Shown piece by piece: positions 21,108 through 31,581 of a DNA stretch of 64,000 nt (within the stretch, counting starts at the first letter, position 1; each line of letters begins with the position of its first letter). The stretch spans positions 38,530,182 to 38,594,181 of the forward strand of contig CM075760.1 in the NCBI GenBank assembly GCA_037974335.1, given 5' to 3'. The notes below the pieces were generated by a model that ran no database searches, was not told where the DNA came from, and saw nothing but the letters and a program-made list of their open reading frames with translations. Origin of the DNA: Prionace glauca (lineage: Eukaryota > Chordata > Chondrichthyes > Carcharhiniformes > Carcharhinidae). Position numbers and translations under genes: made by a program.

Positions 21108-21780
21108 ACCTGAATGGAGAGACAGATCTTGAATCAGGAGAGAGAGATGGACAGTTCTGAGAGGGAATTTCAGAGTTTTGCACCCAAACCCTGCCACCAA
21201 TGGTGGAATAATTAAAATCAGGGATGCTCAAGAGGCCAGAATGAGAAGAGTGCAGATCTCGAGGGGCCAAGCTAAATTGCCCTTTAGTGTCTCAAGATGT
21301 GTACATTAGAGGAATTAGCAGAGTAAATACTTGGGGTTATGGGACAGGACTGGATGGGACTGCCTCTGTGTGTCAGGGGGATTGTGTGAGGTTACAAGGA
21401 TAAGGCTTGCATGGGATTGTTAACAGTGCAAACTTGATGGGTCGAATGGCCTCCTTCTGCACTGAAGGGATGCTATGATTTCAGAGAATTGTGAAATTGG
21501 AGATTACTGAGATCAGGAAGGATAAAGTCATGGAGGAATTCGTAAATAAGGATGTGAATTTTAAAATCGAGGCATGACTTGGCTTAAAGCCCATGTAGGT
21601 CAGTAAGCAAGGCAGGAGTGGGGGAAGATGGATAAATAAGATTTGGTGTGAGAAAGCAGATGGGCGGCAGAGTTTTGGATGACATCAGATTTTGATGTGG
21701 GGAGTGGAGTGAATGTGAGAGGCTGCTCAGAAATATATTGGAATCATCAAGACTAACGGTAACAGATGAGCTGGGGTGGG
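21108..21780 (+). repeat. Old interspersed repeat interrupted by a V-SINE 3' end
   Basis: Two parts (about 21108-21240 and 21482-21780) carry the words CCACCAATGGTGGAATAATT, ATGCTCAAGAGGCCAGAAT, TGAATTTTAAAATCGAGGC and GGCAGAGTTTTGGATGACAT, which belong to one ancient vertebrate repeat. The class is uncertain. Between them lies V-SINE material. Confidence 0.55.
21241..21481 (+). mobile_element. V-SINE 3' half
   Basis: AAATTGCCCTTTAGTGTC, GGGGTTATGGGACAGGACTG, then the tail AACTTGATGGGTCGAATGGC, CTCCTTCTGCACTG and GGATGCTATGA. It contains a small internal repetition of its middle part. Confidence 0.7.
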
Positions 21781-21967
21781 GTGGAGAATGTGGACATTGT
21801 GGAGATTGAAATATTTGGAATCAGTGATGGGATGGATATGTGGTCACAAACTCATCCTGTTATTAAATCTGACACAATGGCCTGAATTTTTCATCCGTTG
21901 GGTACACTCACATGGGAGTGCCTGGAAGCGGGTCCAATCAGCCATGGAAATCGGTCTTGGAAAGTGA

Positions 21968-23629
21968 TTTCAAAGAACAAAGAACAACACAGCATGGGAA
22001 ACAGGCCCTTCGGCCCAACGAGCCCGCGCCGCCGTCCCATGGTCAGTGACCTATTCATGATTTTAGTCTACGCCTAATGTGCGAGGATCAGGGAGGTCCA
22101 ATATAGGGACAATTTGTTACCCAATCAATCAGCCTAAAAGCACATTTTTGGGATGTGGGAGGAAACCGGAGCACCCGGAGGAAACCCACGCAACCACGGG
22201 GAGAACGCGCAAACTCCCACGGACACAGGCCCAAATCCATGTGTCCGCACAGCAACAGAGATAGCCTCTGAGCTGTCATGATGCCCTCGAGATGGTCCAG
22301 TTTATGCACACCAACGACATGAAGCAGTAGGCAACTCCCGAAGCAATATCCAAGAGCAGCCCACCACAACCTGCCGCCCGCATGCCCCTTGCTGGACTTA
22401 AATGCCTGTGGATAAAAATTTCATTATTAAAAGACTCTATATCCCTGAGGCTAAAAACTGACCCCAAGCCTACAATGCTTAATAAGGCCTGCTATATCCC
22501 CCTATATGTAGACCGCTCATGTGGCTGTCCAAGTGACTCTTGAACAACCCTAGCGTGCCTGCTTCCACCACCTTACTCGGCAGTGCATTCCACATCCCCA
22601 CTACCCTTTGTGTGAAAAACTGCCCTCTAATATTAGTCTTATATCTAGCCCCCCTCACCCTAAGCCCGTGACCCCTCGTTCTATCCATTTCTAATAGCGG
22701 AAAAAGCTTATCACCATCTACTCTATCTGTCCCCTTCATAATCTTATAAACCTCTATTAGATCCCCCCTCAGCCGACGTGTCTCAAGGGAAAACAGCCCA
22801 AGTGCGTTCAATCTTTCCTCGTAAGACAGCCCTTCCATACCAGGCAACATCCTGGTAAATCTCTGCACTCTCTCCAGGATCTCTACATCCTTCCGGTAGT
22901 ACGGCGACCAGAACTGGACGCAGTACTCCAGGTGAGGCCTAACCAACGTTCTATACAACTGCAACATCAGACTCCTACTCTTATATTCTATACCCCTTCC
23001 TATGAAGGCTAACATGCCATACGCTTTCCTCATCACATTCTGCACCTGCACCGACACCTTCAGGGACTTGTGTACCTGCACCCCCAGGTCTCTCTGCGTA
23101 TCTATACTCCGGATAGTTCTACCTTTTATCATATAACTCCCTTCCACATTATTCCGGCCAAAGTGCATCACCTCGCATTTCTCCGGATTAAATTCCATTT
23201 GCCATCTATCTGCCCAATCTACCAGCCTGTCTATGTCCTGTTGCATTGCCAGGCACTGCTCCTCAGTACCCTCCAATCCAACCATCTTAGTGTCATCAGC
23301 AAATTTGCTGATCACACCACCTACCCCCTCTTCCAAGTCATTAATATATACTACAAATAGTAGAGGTCCTAGTACCGAGCCCTGCGGCACCCCACTGGTG
23401 ACAGACCTCCAATTGGAAAAGGAGCCTTCCACTATTACCCGCTGTCTCCTCCTCCCAAGCCAGTTCTCCACCCATCTACATACCTGGCCTTGTATTCCAT
23501 GAGCCTTCACCTTTTCTATCAGCCTACCGTGAGGGACCTTGTCAAACGCCTTACTGAAATCCATATAGACAACATCAACGGCTTGTCCTTCGTCAACCGT
23601 TTTTGTCACCTCTTCAAAAAATTCCAATA
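21968..23629 (-). mobile_element. CR1-type LINE, third family, 5'-truncated, with V-SINE-like 3' UTR
   Basis: Antisense LINE with an open RT frame (22479-23627), then a long 3' UTR ending GGGCCGAAGGGCCTGTTTCC and TTCTTTGTTCTTTG at 21968. Inside the 3' UTR (about 22140-22270) is a V-SINE-core-like segment (reverse complement TGGGTTTCCTCCGGGTGCTC, CGGTTTCCTCCCACATCCC). The 5' end stops at 23629, exactly where a V gene fragment begins. Confidence 0.8.
22479..23627 (-). CDS. CR1-type reverse transcriptase, N-truncated
   Basis: 382-residue frame: VYMDFSKAFDKVPHGRL, SGVPQGSVLGPLLFVVYIND, KFADDTKMVGLEG, MHFGRNNVEGSY, RRLRGDLIEVYKIM and FFTQRVVGMWNALPSKVVEA. The RT catalytic FADD is intact, but fingers and endonuclease are missing because the copy is 5'-truncated. 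It diverges from the major CR1 family throughout (for example SYMIKGRTIRSIDTQRDLG), so it is a separate lineage. Confidence 0.75.
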   Translation of the reverse strand: MEFFEEVTKTVDEGQAVDVVYMDFSKAFDKVPHGRLIEKVKAHGIQGQVCRWVENWLGRRRQRVIVEGSFSNWRSVTSGVPQGSVLGPLLFVVYINDLEEGVGGVISKFADDTKMVGLEGTEEQCLAMQQDIDRLVDWADRWQMEFNPEKCEVMHFGRNNVEGSYMIKGRTIRSIDTQRDLGVQVHKSLKVSVQVQNVMRKAYGMLAFIGRGIEYKSRSLMLQLYRTLVRPHLEYCVQFWSPYYRKDVEILERVQRFTRMLPGMEGLSYEERLNALGLFSLETRRLRGDLIEVYKIMKGTDRVDGDKLFPLLEMDRTRGHGLRVRGARYKTNIRGQFFTQRVVGMWNALPSKVVEAGTLGLFKSHLDSHMSGLHIGGYSRPY

Positions 23630-23884
23630 GAAGAGGAAACCATATCCATCAACTGCGAAGAGGAAACCATATCCATCAACTGCACCACCACCACTGCGTT
23701 TAACAGCTTGTCTTGGTACAGACAGTCCCCGAATCAGCCACCCCAGCATCTGGTGACGGCCAAAAGAGAAACCGATCAAAGCGAGAGGATCACTGCCTCA
23801 ATCGGGGGAGGCTCCAAATTCAGTGCCCTGACTGTGAGAGACGCCAGAGTTACAGACACCGCCACCTATCTCTGTGCCGTGAGC
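23630..23884 (+). pseudogene. TCR V segment, 5'-truncated (copy A1)
   Basis: V exon from the first-cysteine strand onward: SINC, LSWYRQSPNQPPQHLV, SERITASIGGGSKFSALTV, DTATYLCAVS. It is nearly identical to the intact V at 38885-39217, but leader and N-terminal strand are gone, cut at the LINE boundary 23629/23630. A 27-base unit (23630-23656 and 23657-23683) is tandemly repeated in frame, so the cysteine-bearing EEETISINC appears twice. The RSS that follows has a 22-base rather than 23-base spacer. Confidence 0.85.
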
Positions 23885-23922
23885 CACAGTGTAACAAACA
23901 CGGGGGGTCCCATACAAAAACC
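23885..23922 (+). promoter_or_regulatory. RSS with 22-bp spacer (V copy A1)
   Basis: Heptamer CACAGTG at 23885-23891 and nonamer ACAAAAACC at 23914-23922, both perfect consensus. The spacer is 22 bases; one base is missing relative to the duplicate at 39218-39256. Confidence 0.85.
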
Positions 23923-24424
23923 TGCACCGATTGTGAGATCCACTCTGTGTGTCTGCAATGTCGGCGGAGGGAGTGATGGGAGTATTTTAAAATAGTCAAA
24001 AAAGTAAATGACGCAACTGAAAATAAAATATAGAATCTAATTATTAAAATTCCGTCAGAAATGAAGAGAGTTGAAAACAGAAATGGTGAAGAGGAAAGAG
24101 GAAGCATGTAAACTAGACTGAGTGATTGGAAAATAGAACAGAGGAAAGTTCAGTTATTGTCGGAGGAGTGGACAGAAAATGAGGAAGTTGTTGAAATAGA
24201 GATCGAGATTGAAAAGTACCGAGTGTAATAGACAGAGTAAAAATCAAGTGATATCATAAATAAAGAGGGGGTGGCTCCGTGATATTATCGCGAAATTATT
24301 AATCCAGAAACTCAGTTCGTGTTGGGGAGAGCCGGAATTCAGAATTTACTGATGACCATGAAACCATTGTCTGAAAACTCATTTGATTCACTCATGTCCT
24401 TTCGGGAAGGAAATCTGCCGCCCT

Positions 24425-24545
24425 TACCTGGTCTGGTCTACATGTGATTCCAGAGCCACAGCAATGTGGTTGACTCTCAACTGCCCTCGAAGGGCAAATA
24501 AGGATGGGCGATAAATGCTGGCCAGCCAGCGACGGCTAAGTCCCA
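24425..24545 (+). repeat. Interspersed repeat (GATGGGCGATAAATGCTGG family)
   Basis: CTACATGTGATTCCAGAGCC, CAGCAATGTGGTTGACTCTC and GATGGGCGATAAATGCTGGC are typical words of a very common shark repeat tail. Present at the same place in copy B (39760-39880), so it predates the duplication. Confidence 0.6.
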
Positions 24546-26436
24546 CTGGTAACTAATGTTTAGTATTTACGAGATCTTTAAACGGCTGAATTTTCTGAAA
24601 CATATCTCCTAAAACTCGGGCACTGGAAACTGCCCCATTAATAAATTTGTACTTTGCTCGTTATCCCAACATTGAAAGTTTCAGAACTTCCGTCAGGGGC
24701 GCACTGGTTAATAACTCTTCGCTGTTCTGAATTGAAAATATGAAGAAATAACAGCAGCATTGTCAGCTGTCTTTGCTGTTGTCGCTCTGACCCATATTGA
24801 CTGCCTTCTGTTATTGGGCATGTTATTCTCTCGTCCGGGGTTTGTTGGACCTGCAGCGCAGTGGGAGGGGCAATTTCTGCCCCAAAAGTGGGTGTTTCCG
24901 TCTGCAGAGTTACAGACACAGCATGCGTCATATGATACAGACTCTCTCTCAACCTGTTCATTCTATTGCTTAATATTGGGTATCTCCTTCTCAGGAGAAC
25001 TCCCACCCCATCCACCCACCACCGTCCAACCCACCCTATCGCTATAAAATAAATCAAATAATGCAACAATTTATGGACTGAATATGATAAATGCGGGAAA
25101 CCAAATGTCCCCATCTGGCGGGATTGTTCAGACAGGTGAATGAATGCAATTCTGTAACTAACACACATACAACTCAGTTCATGAAAATGCTGCCTCTATT
25201 TAACCCATAGCAAAACAAAAACTGGAGGAAATGAGCCAGAAAATAAGAAGTAATTATTATTTTACTGAATCAAAGGAGAGAAAGGACTCGGGTCAGAAGG
25301 AGAAGAAGCTGCCAATGACATTAAACATATCAATAATCAAATATTTACTCACAACACAGATTTCAGAAAGCAAGGCTACAAGTCTAACGCTGAACACACC
25401 ATTCTCGCGAGCACAGTTCGCAACACTTGGATCAGTTTATTGATTCTTCGTTCGTTTCGTGTTAACCTCAGAGACAGTGTGTGAGAGAGATTGGGAAAGA
25501 TAGAGTTGGGTTGAGAATGTGCAGTGCTGAGCGGGAGACTCTTTCCTCTTTCAGTGTTAACCTGACAGACAGTGTGTGAGACACTGGAAAACGTGGAGTT
25601 GGGATAAGGAAGCACAGTGTTGAGGGAAGTGCCACTTGACCAACTGGGACATTTTCACCCCCATACCGGACAGAGCAGAATCTCTGTTCAGAAGTGGTTG
25701 GCAGACTTCTACCCGATCAATTCAAGTTTGGAAAAGGTTAAAAAGAAACAGAGTTAATCCGGCTGGTCTCGCAGGGGGTGAATGGATGGCAGCATTTCAG
25801 GCTAACTCTATGAAAGTGGAGGGAGCGATTAGAAGACTTGTGTTTTGAGCAGACGATGTTAGAAATTGCGATGATCCATGCCAATCTGTAATGGAGACAT
25901 AATGTAGAAGTAATTTACAAAGATATTTAATATTTGGGCAGTAAACGGAATGAGAAATATATATATAATCAATATTGAAAGCAAGCTGTTGGTTAGGAAT
26001 AAGTGGATACCCTTCAGCAGAGACAGTACGCGAGCAATGGGCCGAATGGCGTCTGTTTGTTCTTTAAGACTCTATAATTCTCAGACGATGAACTGCTCTG
26101 TTCATTTACAAGGATAACAGAGCACAGCCGTTGTGAAACAATGTACTCTGCTGCTGCACATAGGGTGCAGAGAGGGCCGGGGGGTCATTGATGGTTCAAG
26201 TGGACAATGGTTTGAGAAACAGCCGATCTCTCGGTGGCACCGTGAGCAACGTCAGAGACCGACATCCCATAATAGTCCAATCGGTAACAATGTGGACCCT
26301 CAGTCTCACATTGAAGGGGGGAATGGAAAACTCTCGCCTCTCCTTTCCCTTCCCACATTTCAGAGTCCAGGCCCCGGCTGCAAGTCCCAGTCTGAAAATC
26401 AGACCCGGATTGATTTTCTTGTGCACCTTTATTATC
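24546..26436. other. Duplicated spacer without a recognised gene
   Basis: Matched by 39881-41771 in copy B. Open frames conserved in both copies (for example minus-strand 24638-25168) are expected after a recent duplication and show no domain. 26170-26436 is homologous, inverted, to 47670-47940, where it lies 5' of another V leader, so it is probably the promoter region of V relic 2. Confidence 0.45.
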
Positions 26437-26943
26437 ATGAAGCAACCCCCTCCCACTGCCCCCCTCCCAACCAAATACCTGTTTCCCCTTGGAGCTCTGA
26501 CCCTGCTGCTATTGTGTGAGTTGATTTTTCTACTCAGATTTGTTGTTTTTAACAATTTCTTCACACCATGTAGTTTGTGAGTGATCTTTCTTTGTTCATA
26601 GCCGGTCAGTGTCATAGAATATAGAACATTACAGCGCAGTACAGGCCCTTCGGCCCTCGATGTTGTGCCGACCAGTGGAACCAATCTAATGACCCTCTAA
26701 CCTGAACTATTCCAAAGTTACCCATATGCCCATCCACTGACCATTTGAACGCCCTTAAAGTTGGCGAGTCCACAACTGCTGCAGGCAGGGCATTCCACAC
26801 CCTTACTACCCTCTGAGTGAAGAACTACCCTCCGAGTAAAGAGCGTCAGAGCTCCCAACATGAGCAGGCTGGTTCGACCGGGTTGAACCTAGCAGTCGGC
26901 GCTCCGTTTTTACAAACGACACCATATTTCTGGGACAGACAGA
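26437..26943 (+). pseudogene. TCR V relic 2 in copy A (leader exon plus FR1-FR2 stub)
   Basis: Leader exon 26437-26515: MKQPPPTAPLPTKYLFPLGA then LTLLLLC, ending in phase 1 before a GTGAGT donor. The V exon is reduced to about 26870-26941, matching the RVEPN.R...WYRQ region of the V at 57.1 kb, with the first cysteine codon TGT reading AGT and a frame change before WYRQ. A CR1 fragment occupies the intron and a foldback arm replaces the rest of the V. Confidence 0.65.
26615..26835 (-). mobile_element. CR1-like 3' fragment (copy A)
   Basis: Antisense reading gives VWNALPAAVVDSPTLRAFK-like, the CR1 C-terminal block of another subfamily. Its end is TATAGAACATTACAGCGCAG on the plus strand. Shared with 41970-42200, so it is older than the duplication. 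Confidence 0.75.
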
Positions 26944-27045
26944 ACTCCCATTCGCCTGATAAAGGGGCAGCGCTCCGAAAGCTAGTGGTTTGTGCTACCA
27001 AATTAATCTATTGGACTTTAATTTGGTGTAATGGGACTTCAAACA
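26936..27045 (+). mobile_element. Foldback element, right arm (copy A)
   Basis: ACAGAACTCCCATTCGCCTG, then GGGGCAGCGCTCCGAAAGCT and TTGGACTTTAATTTGGTG match the right half of the element at 54.7-54.8 kb. Same in copy B at 42291-42400. Confidence 0.65.
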
Positions 27046-27749
27046 CTGACAGGGACCATTTTGTTTTGTATCGGTATTGCTATATCAAACAACATCGATA
27101 TAAAATGTTCTGGTTGCAAGTAACATGATGGACTTAAAACACATTTTATTATTTATCGCAATGAAACTTGCAGATTAACCAGTTGTTGAATGGGGAGGCA
27201 AGATATATTTCCCTGTCTGAAAGAGGATTTCATAAACTACAAAGTTACAAAGTGAGGGAACATGAAATGGAAATATCGCAGCCCATTCATTATTCCATCC
27301 CCTGCTGTGAAGTAAATGTTTCAGCTAAACATTCATCCTCTCCCGCATCATAGCTGCTATCCCAAACATGATTGAAAACAAACCATTATGTTGCTGTAAG
27401 GATGAATGCTGTCATTCTCCATGAGGAAACAGAGCCATCAAGATTCAGGGGACCGGTCGTTGCCTGAAATGACGGCTGAAGAGGAATGTAATCCTTTGTA
27501 CTGGGATGACCAAATTCACTTTTATGCTATTGTCCTTCCGCCAAGAGGCCGAATTGGAAATGAAGGAACTGTGAGTTTTTTGCTTGAATTGGAGATCAAA
27601 GGAACTTGAAGCCAATTGGATGTTATCTGATGATGTTTTCAGTGGTGAACCAATCAACGTGGGCCCGGATATGACTCAACCTCTTCCCAGCTCTTGACTA
27701 AAACACTTCAACACATTCTGGTCAAATCCGCTTGCAGCTCTCTGCAAAC

Positions 27750-28669
27750 ATGTCTCCTGTTACTTTGTATGTATTCATCATAGCGACTGTTCTTTTAACC
27801 GGTAGGTTCACAAGTTGCTCAATTCTGTGTTATACATCACGACCACATAATATATTCTGTCAGGCGGTTCGCTCAATGCAAGTGGGAGTGGGTGAGTGAT
27901 CAGGGAATGGATTGATCACAACATCGAAAAATTATCAGGATCTCGCTGGTCTCAACACTGAGCATTGTTGGGATTAGGCACAATTCCCTCCTGGAATGAG
28001 AATGAGTTGGGCTCAGATTGAAGCTCCTCTGATACCAGTGGATGAGTTTGGCAAACGCCACATTTCAAACAGACAGACCGTGAGCTGTTTCCAGTTATAG
28101 GGACTGAAGGCGAGGAACTGATCTCTTTAGAAAGAACAGAATGTTTATGGTGGAAGTTTTATTTAAACGCTACAAACACCTCTTTCCAGCGGCTGAACTG
28201 TGAAATATATATGTTGTTGTGCTGTGTGATTTCTTTCTGAGATTATTGTTCAAGAATACGGCAGATTCTGGGGGTGAGGGATGGGGTTGGGGGGTTCGGG
28301 GTGGGGTTGGGGGCAGGGTGAAATCGCATTGTTTAGTTTAATATTTCTTTGCTTTCTTACAGGACATTGTGGAGGAGATTCTGTTTCACAGACACCGGCT
28401 GCAGTCACCGTCACTGAAGGAGATGTTGTTCAGTTACTCTGTAATTACACAGCTACAAGTACTGGCAATCTTTATTTATTCTGGTACCGACAGCATTCCA
28501 GCGGGTCCATGGAGTTTCTGCTGAAGAGGAATAGATACAGCGACAAAAGAGAGACATCCCCAGGGGACCGTTTTACAGCGGAGCTCAATGAAACAACCCG
28601 CACCGTCCCGCTGCAAGTGTCTAAAACAGAGCTGACAGACTCCGGGGTGTATTACTGCGCACTGAGACC
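27750..28669 (+). CDS. TCR alpha/delta-type V segment (copy A3), two exons
   Basis: Leader exon 27750-27801 encodes MSPVTLYVFIIATVLLTG in phase 1 with donor GTAGGT. Acceptor TTTCTTACAG and V exon 28363-28669 follow a 561-base intron. The V has both canonical cysteines (QLLCNYT and VYYCALR), the conserved LFWYRQ, and FR3 FTAELNETTRTVPLQVSKTE. The frame is intact and a consensus 23-RSS follows. CALR/CAV endings, WYRQ and this FR3 are typical of TRAV/TRDV genes. I cannot tell alpha from delta use, as no J or C is in the window. Likely functional. Confidence 0.88.
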
Positions 28670-28708
28670 CACAGAGACACAGAGCTGGGCTGAACCTGTA
28701 CAAAAACT
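28670..28708 (+). promoter_or_regulatory. 23-RSS of V copy A3
   Basis: Heptamer CACAGAG (28670-28676), spacer 23 bases, nonamer ACAAAAACT (28700-28708), one mismatch to consensus in each. Confidence 0.9.
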
Positions 28709-29889
28709 CTCAGAGCCTCACGCAACATAACGGAGCGTGAGGCAAACATTGGATCAGAGTGAGTCTGAAATGGAACCTGAAATCGTGGTGATTTCTCAAT
28801 CTTTTACTGAGAATATTTTTATTAATAACAAATATATTGCAAAATTAAAACATCGAGACACTTAAAAGAATGAGCTTGAGAATATTTTTGTAAGTTTTAA
28901 TGTCCCGAAGTGTTTTATGTAATAAACACAGCAGCTATTTTTGGACTCACAATGATATTATTTCATTCAGTAATATTGTAGTGCTCTGTCTGTGTCAGTC
29001 ATTGTGATTGGTGAACACATTCCGAACAGGATGTTTCTCTTGCTGTTTTTGGAAACAGTGACCATGTGGCACCTCCACCTGAGGGGGAAGACGGTACCCC
29101 AGATTTAACAGGTCATCGAGAGGCTGACAGCTCTGACGGTGCAGCATTTCTAAACACTGCGCTGTCTCCTCGGTAAGTTCCCGGAGTGTTGTTCCGGATA
29201 GACTGCCGGTTTCTCCTGGAGGGGAAAGAATCTCTGAAGGGACTGAAGAAAGAATCCGGGAAGTCCCAGTGCGTGGTGACCATCCATTAACCTATTCTGG
29301 AAAATAAAACAAACTGAAATAACGAAAATGAAATTAAAAATAAACATTATCGGTTCCCCTTGGAAACAGAAAGACAATGAACGCAACCTGTACAAACAGG
29401 TATCCCTCGAAAAAAGAGATCGAACTTTTAATGATGTAGTGCCTTTCACAGACTCTAGAGGTCAAATGGGACTTGCGAACCTCAGGAATTTCATTTTCAT
29501 TATAGTTGTTGTGGTTACAAACTTCATCACCGCAGGAGGCAGTGAGAATGTTTAATTCTCAATGAGAAATTCTCGTCACTCTGACCCTGGAGTAAAGGGA
29601 ATGGGGAATTTAAGTATGTGCCAGTTACATTGAACTTGTCACAAATTTGAACCAAATAATGGACACCTTTCTCACTCTCTCTTTTCACCCATCCTCGCTC
29701 TTTCTCCTTCTGCCATATTGAGGATCCATATTGAGGATCCATATTGTCCTAAGCGTCTTACTCAGACTACCGAGTGACATTAGAATACAATGCTCTATAG
29801 AGTTCCATCTCTAATCTCCTGTCCGCCCACCATCACCCTCCCCCTTCATTCCTCCTGGCATCATGCCCTGACATGGCGCTAGGTGACCA
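28709..29889. other. Duplicated 3' flank of V A3
   Basis: No gene seen. Matched by copy B (44402-45650). A short in-place duplication (ATATTGAGGATCC repeated near 29717-29745) is present in A only. Confidence 0.4.
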
Positions 29890-30218
29890 CAGATTTCCAT
29901 TACATTGCTCCATGATTCTGCCTGACAAATTACTGCAGTGGCTTGTATTACCTCCTGCAGTATGTGTGAGCAGGAAACTCTCTTGTTCTCACCACCTGTC
30001 ATTAAGCATACTGGAAGAATTCAGGCCCTGATATTCAACATTTGGTGGTGAGGTGAAGAACACACCTCAGTAGCCAAAAGGCTGCAAAGCGACTTCGAAC
30101 CCAAAACTTCTTGTCCAGAAGACCTTCAGTGCCGGATCTTCCGTAATTCACTTACAAACTCTTGCTCTAAATACACTGCGGTTTGTGGTGTGAAGACGCA
30201 CAGATATTTCCTGTAATA
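29890..30218. repeat. Three-copy V-locus spacer block, copy A
   Basis: Shares CTCTAAATACACTGCGGTTT and ACAGATATTTCCTG with 45700-46050, and more weakly with 55270-55650. In each place it separates V genes, so it marks an old duplication unit. Confidence 0.6.
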
Positions 30219-30472
30219 TCAATGAGTGACGTGATCGGCCATTTCAGGGAGAGTGAAGAGGAACAGCATTTGCTTGAATTTGGAAACCCCTTAGGGCAGA
30301 CCCCTTGAAAAGTGAGCATAGGGAATGCTGTGCCCGCCAGTGTCTCTGGTCAACGCGCCCACCTAATGAGAATTATGGATGCAGACACTTCAGGTTCCGT
30401 TTGTGCCTCCTGGCTTGTCTTGTGTTATTGGAGTGGTTGCTGCAGCTGTTCCGGAACTGCAACTTGGAGCGA

Positions 30473-30511
30473 GGTTTTTGTACAGCGGCTATCGTGTTTT
30501 GTCTCAGTGTG
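30473..30511 (-). promoter_or_regulatory. 23-RSS of minus-strand V (30.5 kb)
   Basis: On the minus strand: heptamer CACACTG (30505-30511), 23-base spacer, nonamer ACAAAAACC (30473-30481), perfect nonamer and 6/7 heptamer. Confidence 0.9.
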
Positions 30512-30947
30512 AGGCTCAATCGCACAGTAATAAACTGCAGCATCCGCGTTCTCCGTGTTTTCAATGAGCAACTGGCCACGTTTCGCAGTGGTATCGAGAT
30601 TCAGTTCAAAACGACCGCTTCGGCCTCTGCCAGCACCCTGCGTTATAATCCACTCCAGTCCCTCACCGGGTTTCTGTTTGTACCAATGCATCGCATAAAT
30701 GCTGGATACCTCGTAACTACAATCTAACTGCACGGAATACACTCTGTCCACACGTTTCCAAGCGGGGGATTGAAGGACACGGTTCGAGAGACATGGACCT
30801 GGAATAAAATTCATATGATGAATCATTGAAAAAACATGAAAATAAAATTAACAATCTATTTTTGTTATTGGTCCAACTCCTGTCCGTACATGTTAGCATC
30901 ACCAGAATGAGAGGCAATAGATATAATTGCACAATGCAGTACATCAT
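30512..30947 (-). CDS. TCR V segment on minus strand, two exons
   Basis: Leader exon 30890-30947 (MMYCIVQLYLLPLILVMLTC, phase 1, donor GTACGG), intron 91 bases, acceptor TTTATTCCAG, V exon 30512-30798. The V has QLDCSYE and VYYCAIEP cysteines, MHWYKQKPGEGLEWI in FR2, and RFELNLDTTAKRGQLLIEN in FR3. The frame is open and a good 23-RSS follows. The WYKQ/GLEWI framework differs from the WYRQ genes around it, so it is another V family, possibly delta-like. It lies just past the end of duplication copy A and is transcribed opposite to V A3. Confidence 0.85.
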
Positions 30948-31374
30948 TGTATTTGAAATCTCAATAAGAAACCCGCACACAGTTCACAGCAGAAGGAAGT
31001 GAATGGGGAGGGAACATTGAAATGTCGGCTGATTTATGTCAGTGACGCCCACACAAATCTAGCTCATGTAGATTTGCCGCCCTTGCATTTCCCGGAAATG
31101 GATGTTATTGATCTGATGTAAGTACAGCCTTTATCTATAGCTACTCATTTTACCGGTGGTTCGTATTTGAACATATGAATTGTCTAAAGAGTAGTCGCGT
31201 CTTCCCTTCCCGGTGAGGGAAAGTGACAGGAACCACATCCCTTTGTCATCTTGACTGAGAGAAATAGCCAGTCGTCGAACTCTGTTAATCCCTTTACAGA
31301 GTGAATGGATCCTGAGGAACTGTAGTTATGGAAAGACAAAATACTGAAAATTCAAATAGCTATTTCCCAATAAA
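30948..31374. other. Upstream flank of minus-strand V, no feature named
   Basis: Would contain the V promoter. I see no clear TATA or octamer that I can support. Confidence 0.3.
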
Positions 31375-31460
31375 ACTGCTGCCTCACAGTGCCACAGACC
31401 AGAGTTCGATTCCCGGCTTGGGTCACTCCCTGTTCAGAGTCTGCACGTTCTCCCCATGTC
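31375..31460 (+). mobile_element. V-SINE head fragment
   Basis: CTGCCTCACAGTGCCACAGA, GAGTTCGATTCCCGGCTTGG and GTCTGCACGTTCTCCCCATG: the tRNA-like promoter part of a V-SINE. It lies 50 bases from a genuine tRNA gene but is a separate unit. Confidence 0.65.
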
Positions 31461-31509
31461 ACACAAACAAAATACTCTTCGGCAAATCAACAATCTGCGT
31501 ATGGAAACA

Positions 31510-31581
31510 AGGTCCCGCCGAGATTTGAACTCGGATCACTGGATTCAAAGTCCAGAGTGCTCGCCATTACACCACGGAACC
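31510..31581 (-). tRNA. tRNA-Gln (TTG)
   Basis: 72 nt on the minus strand, GGTTCCGTGG ... CGGGACCT. The anticodon loop CTTTGAA gives anticodon TTG. B box GAGTTCAAATC; acceptor and T stems pair. It closely follows the usual vertebrate tRNA-Gln sequence, with a short T-run not obvious downstream. Probably functional. Confidence 0.92.

Larger units (their letters stand above)
23657..30218 (+). repeat. Segmental duplication, copy A
   Basis: Direct duplicate of about 38990-45999, colinear from the V1 exon through V relic 2, V3 and about 1.5 kb beyond. Differences are scattered substitutions and small indels. Two transposon insertions are present only in copy B. The A edge coincides with the 5' end of a LINE. 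Confidence 0.9.

Noticed and set aside
24638-25168. 176-residue minus-strand frame conserved at 40027-40548
   Set aside because: Conservation is expected from the recent segmental duplication; no domain. The VQQTPDERITC stretch faintly recalls a V start, but no WYRQ or YYC follows.
26196-26684. 162-residue minus-strand frame, also in copy B
   Set aside because: It reads antisense through a V leader exon and into a CR1 fragment, so it cannot be a real protein gene.
31375-31460. Possible fourth tRNA gene next to tRNA-Gln
   Set aside because: The B-box-like GAGTTCGATTCC belongs to a V-SINE head; no cloverleaf forms and SINE sequence follows.
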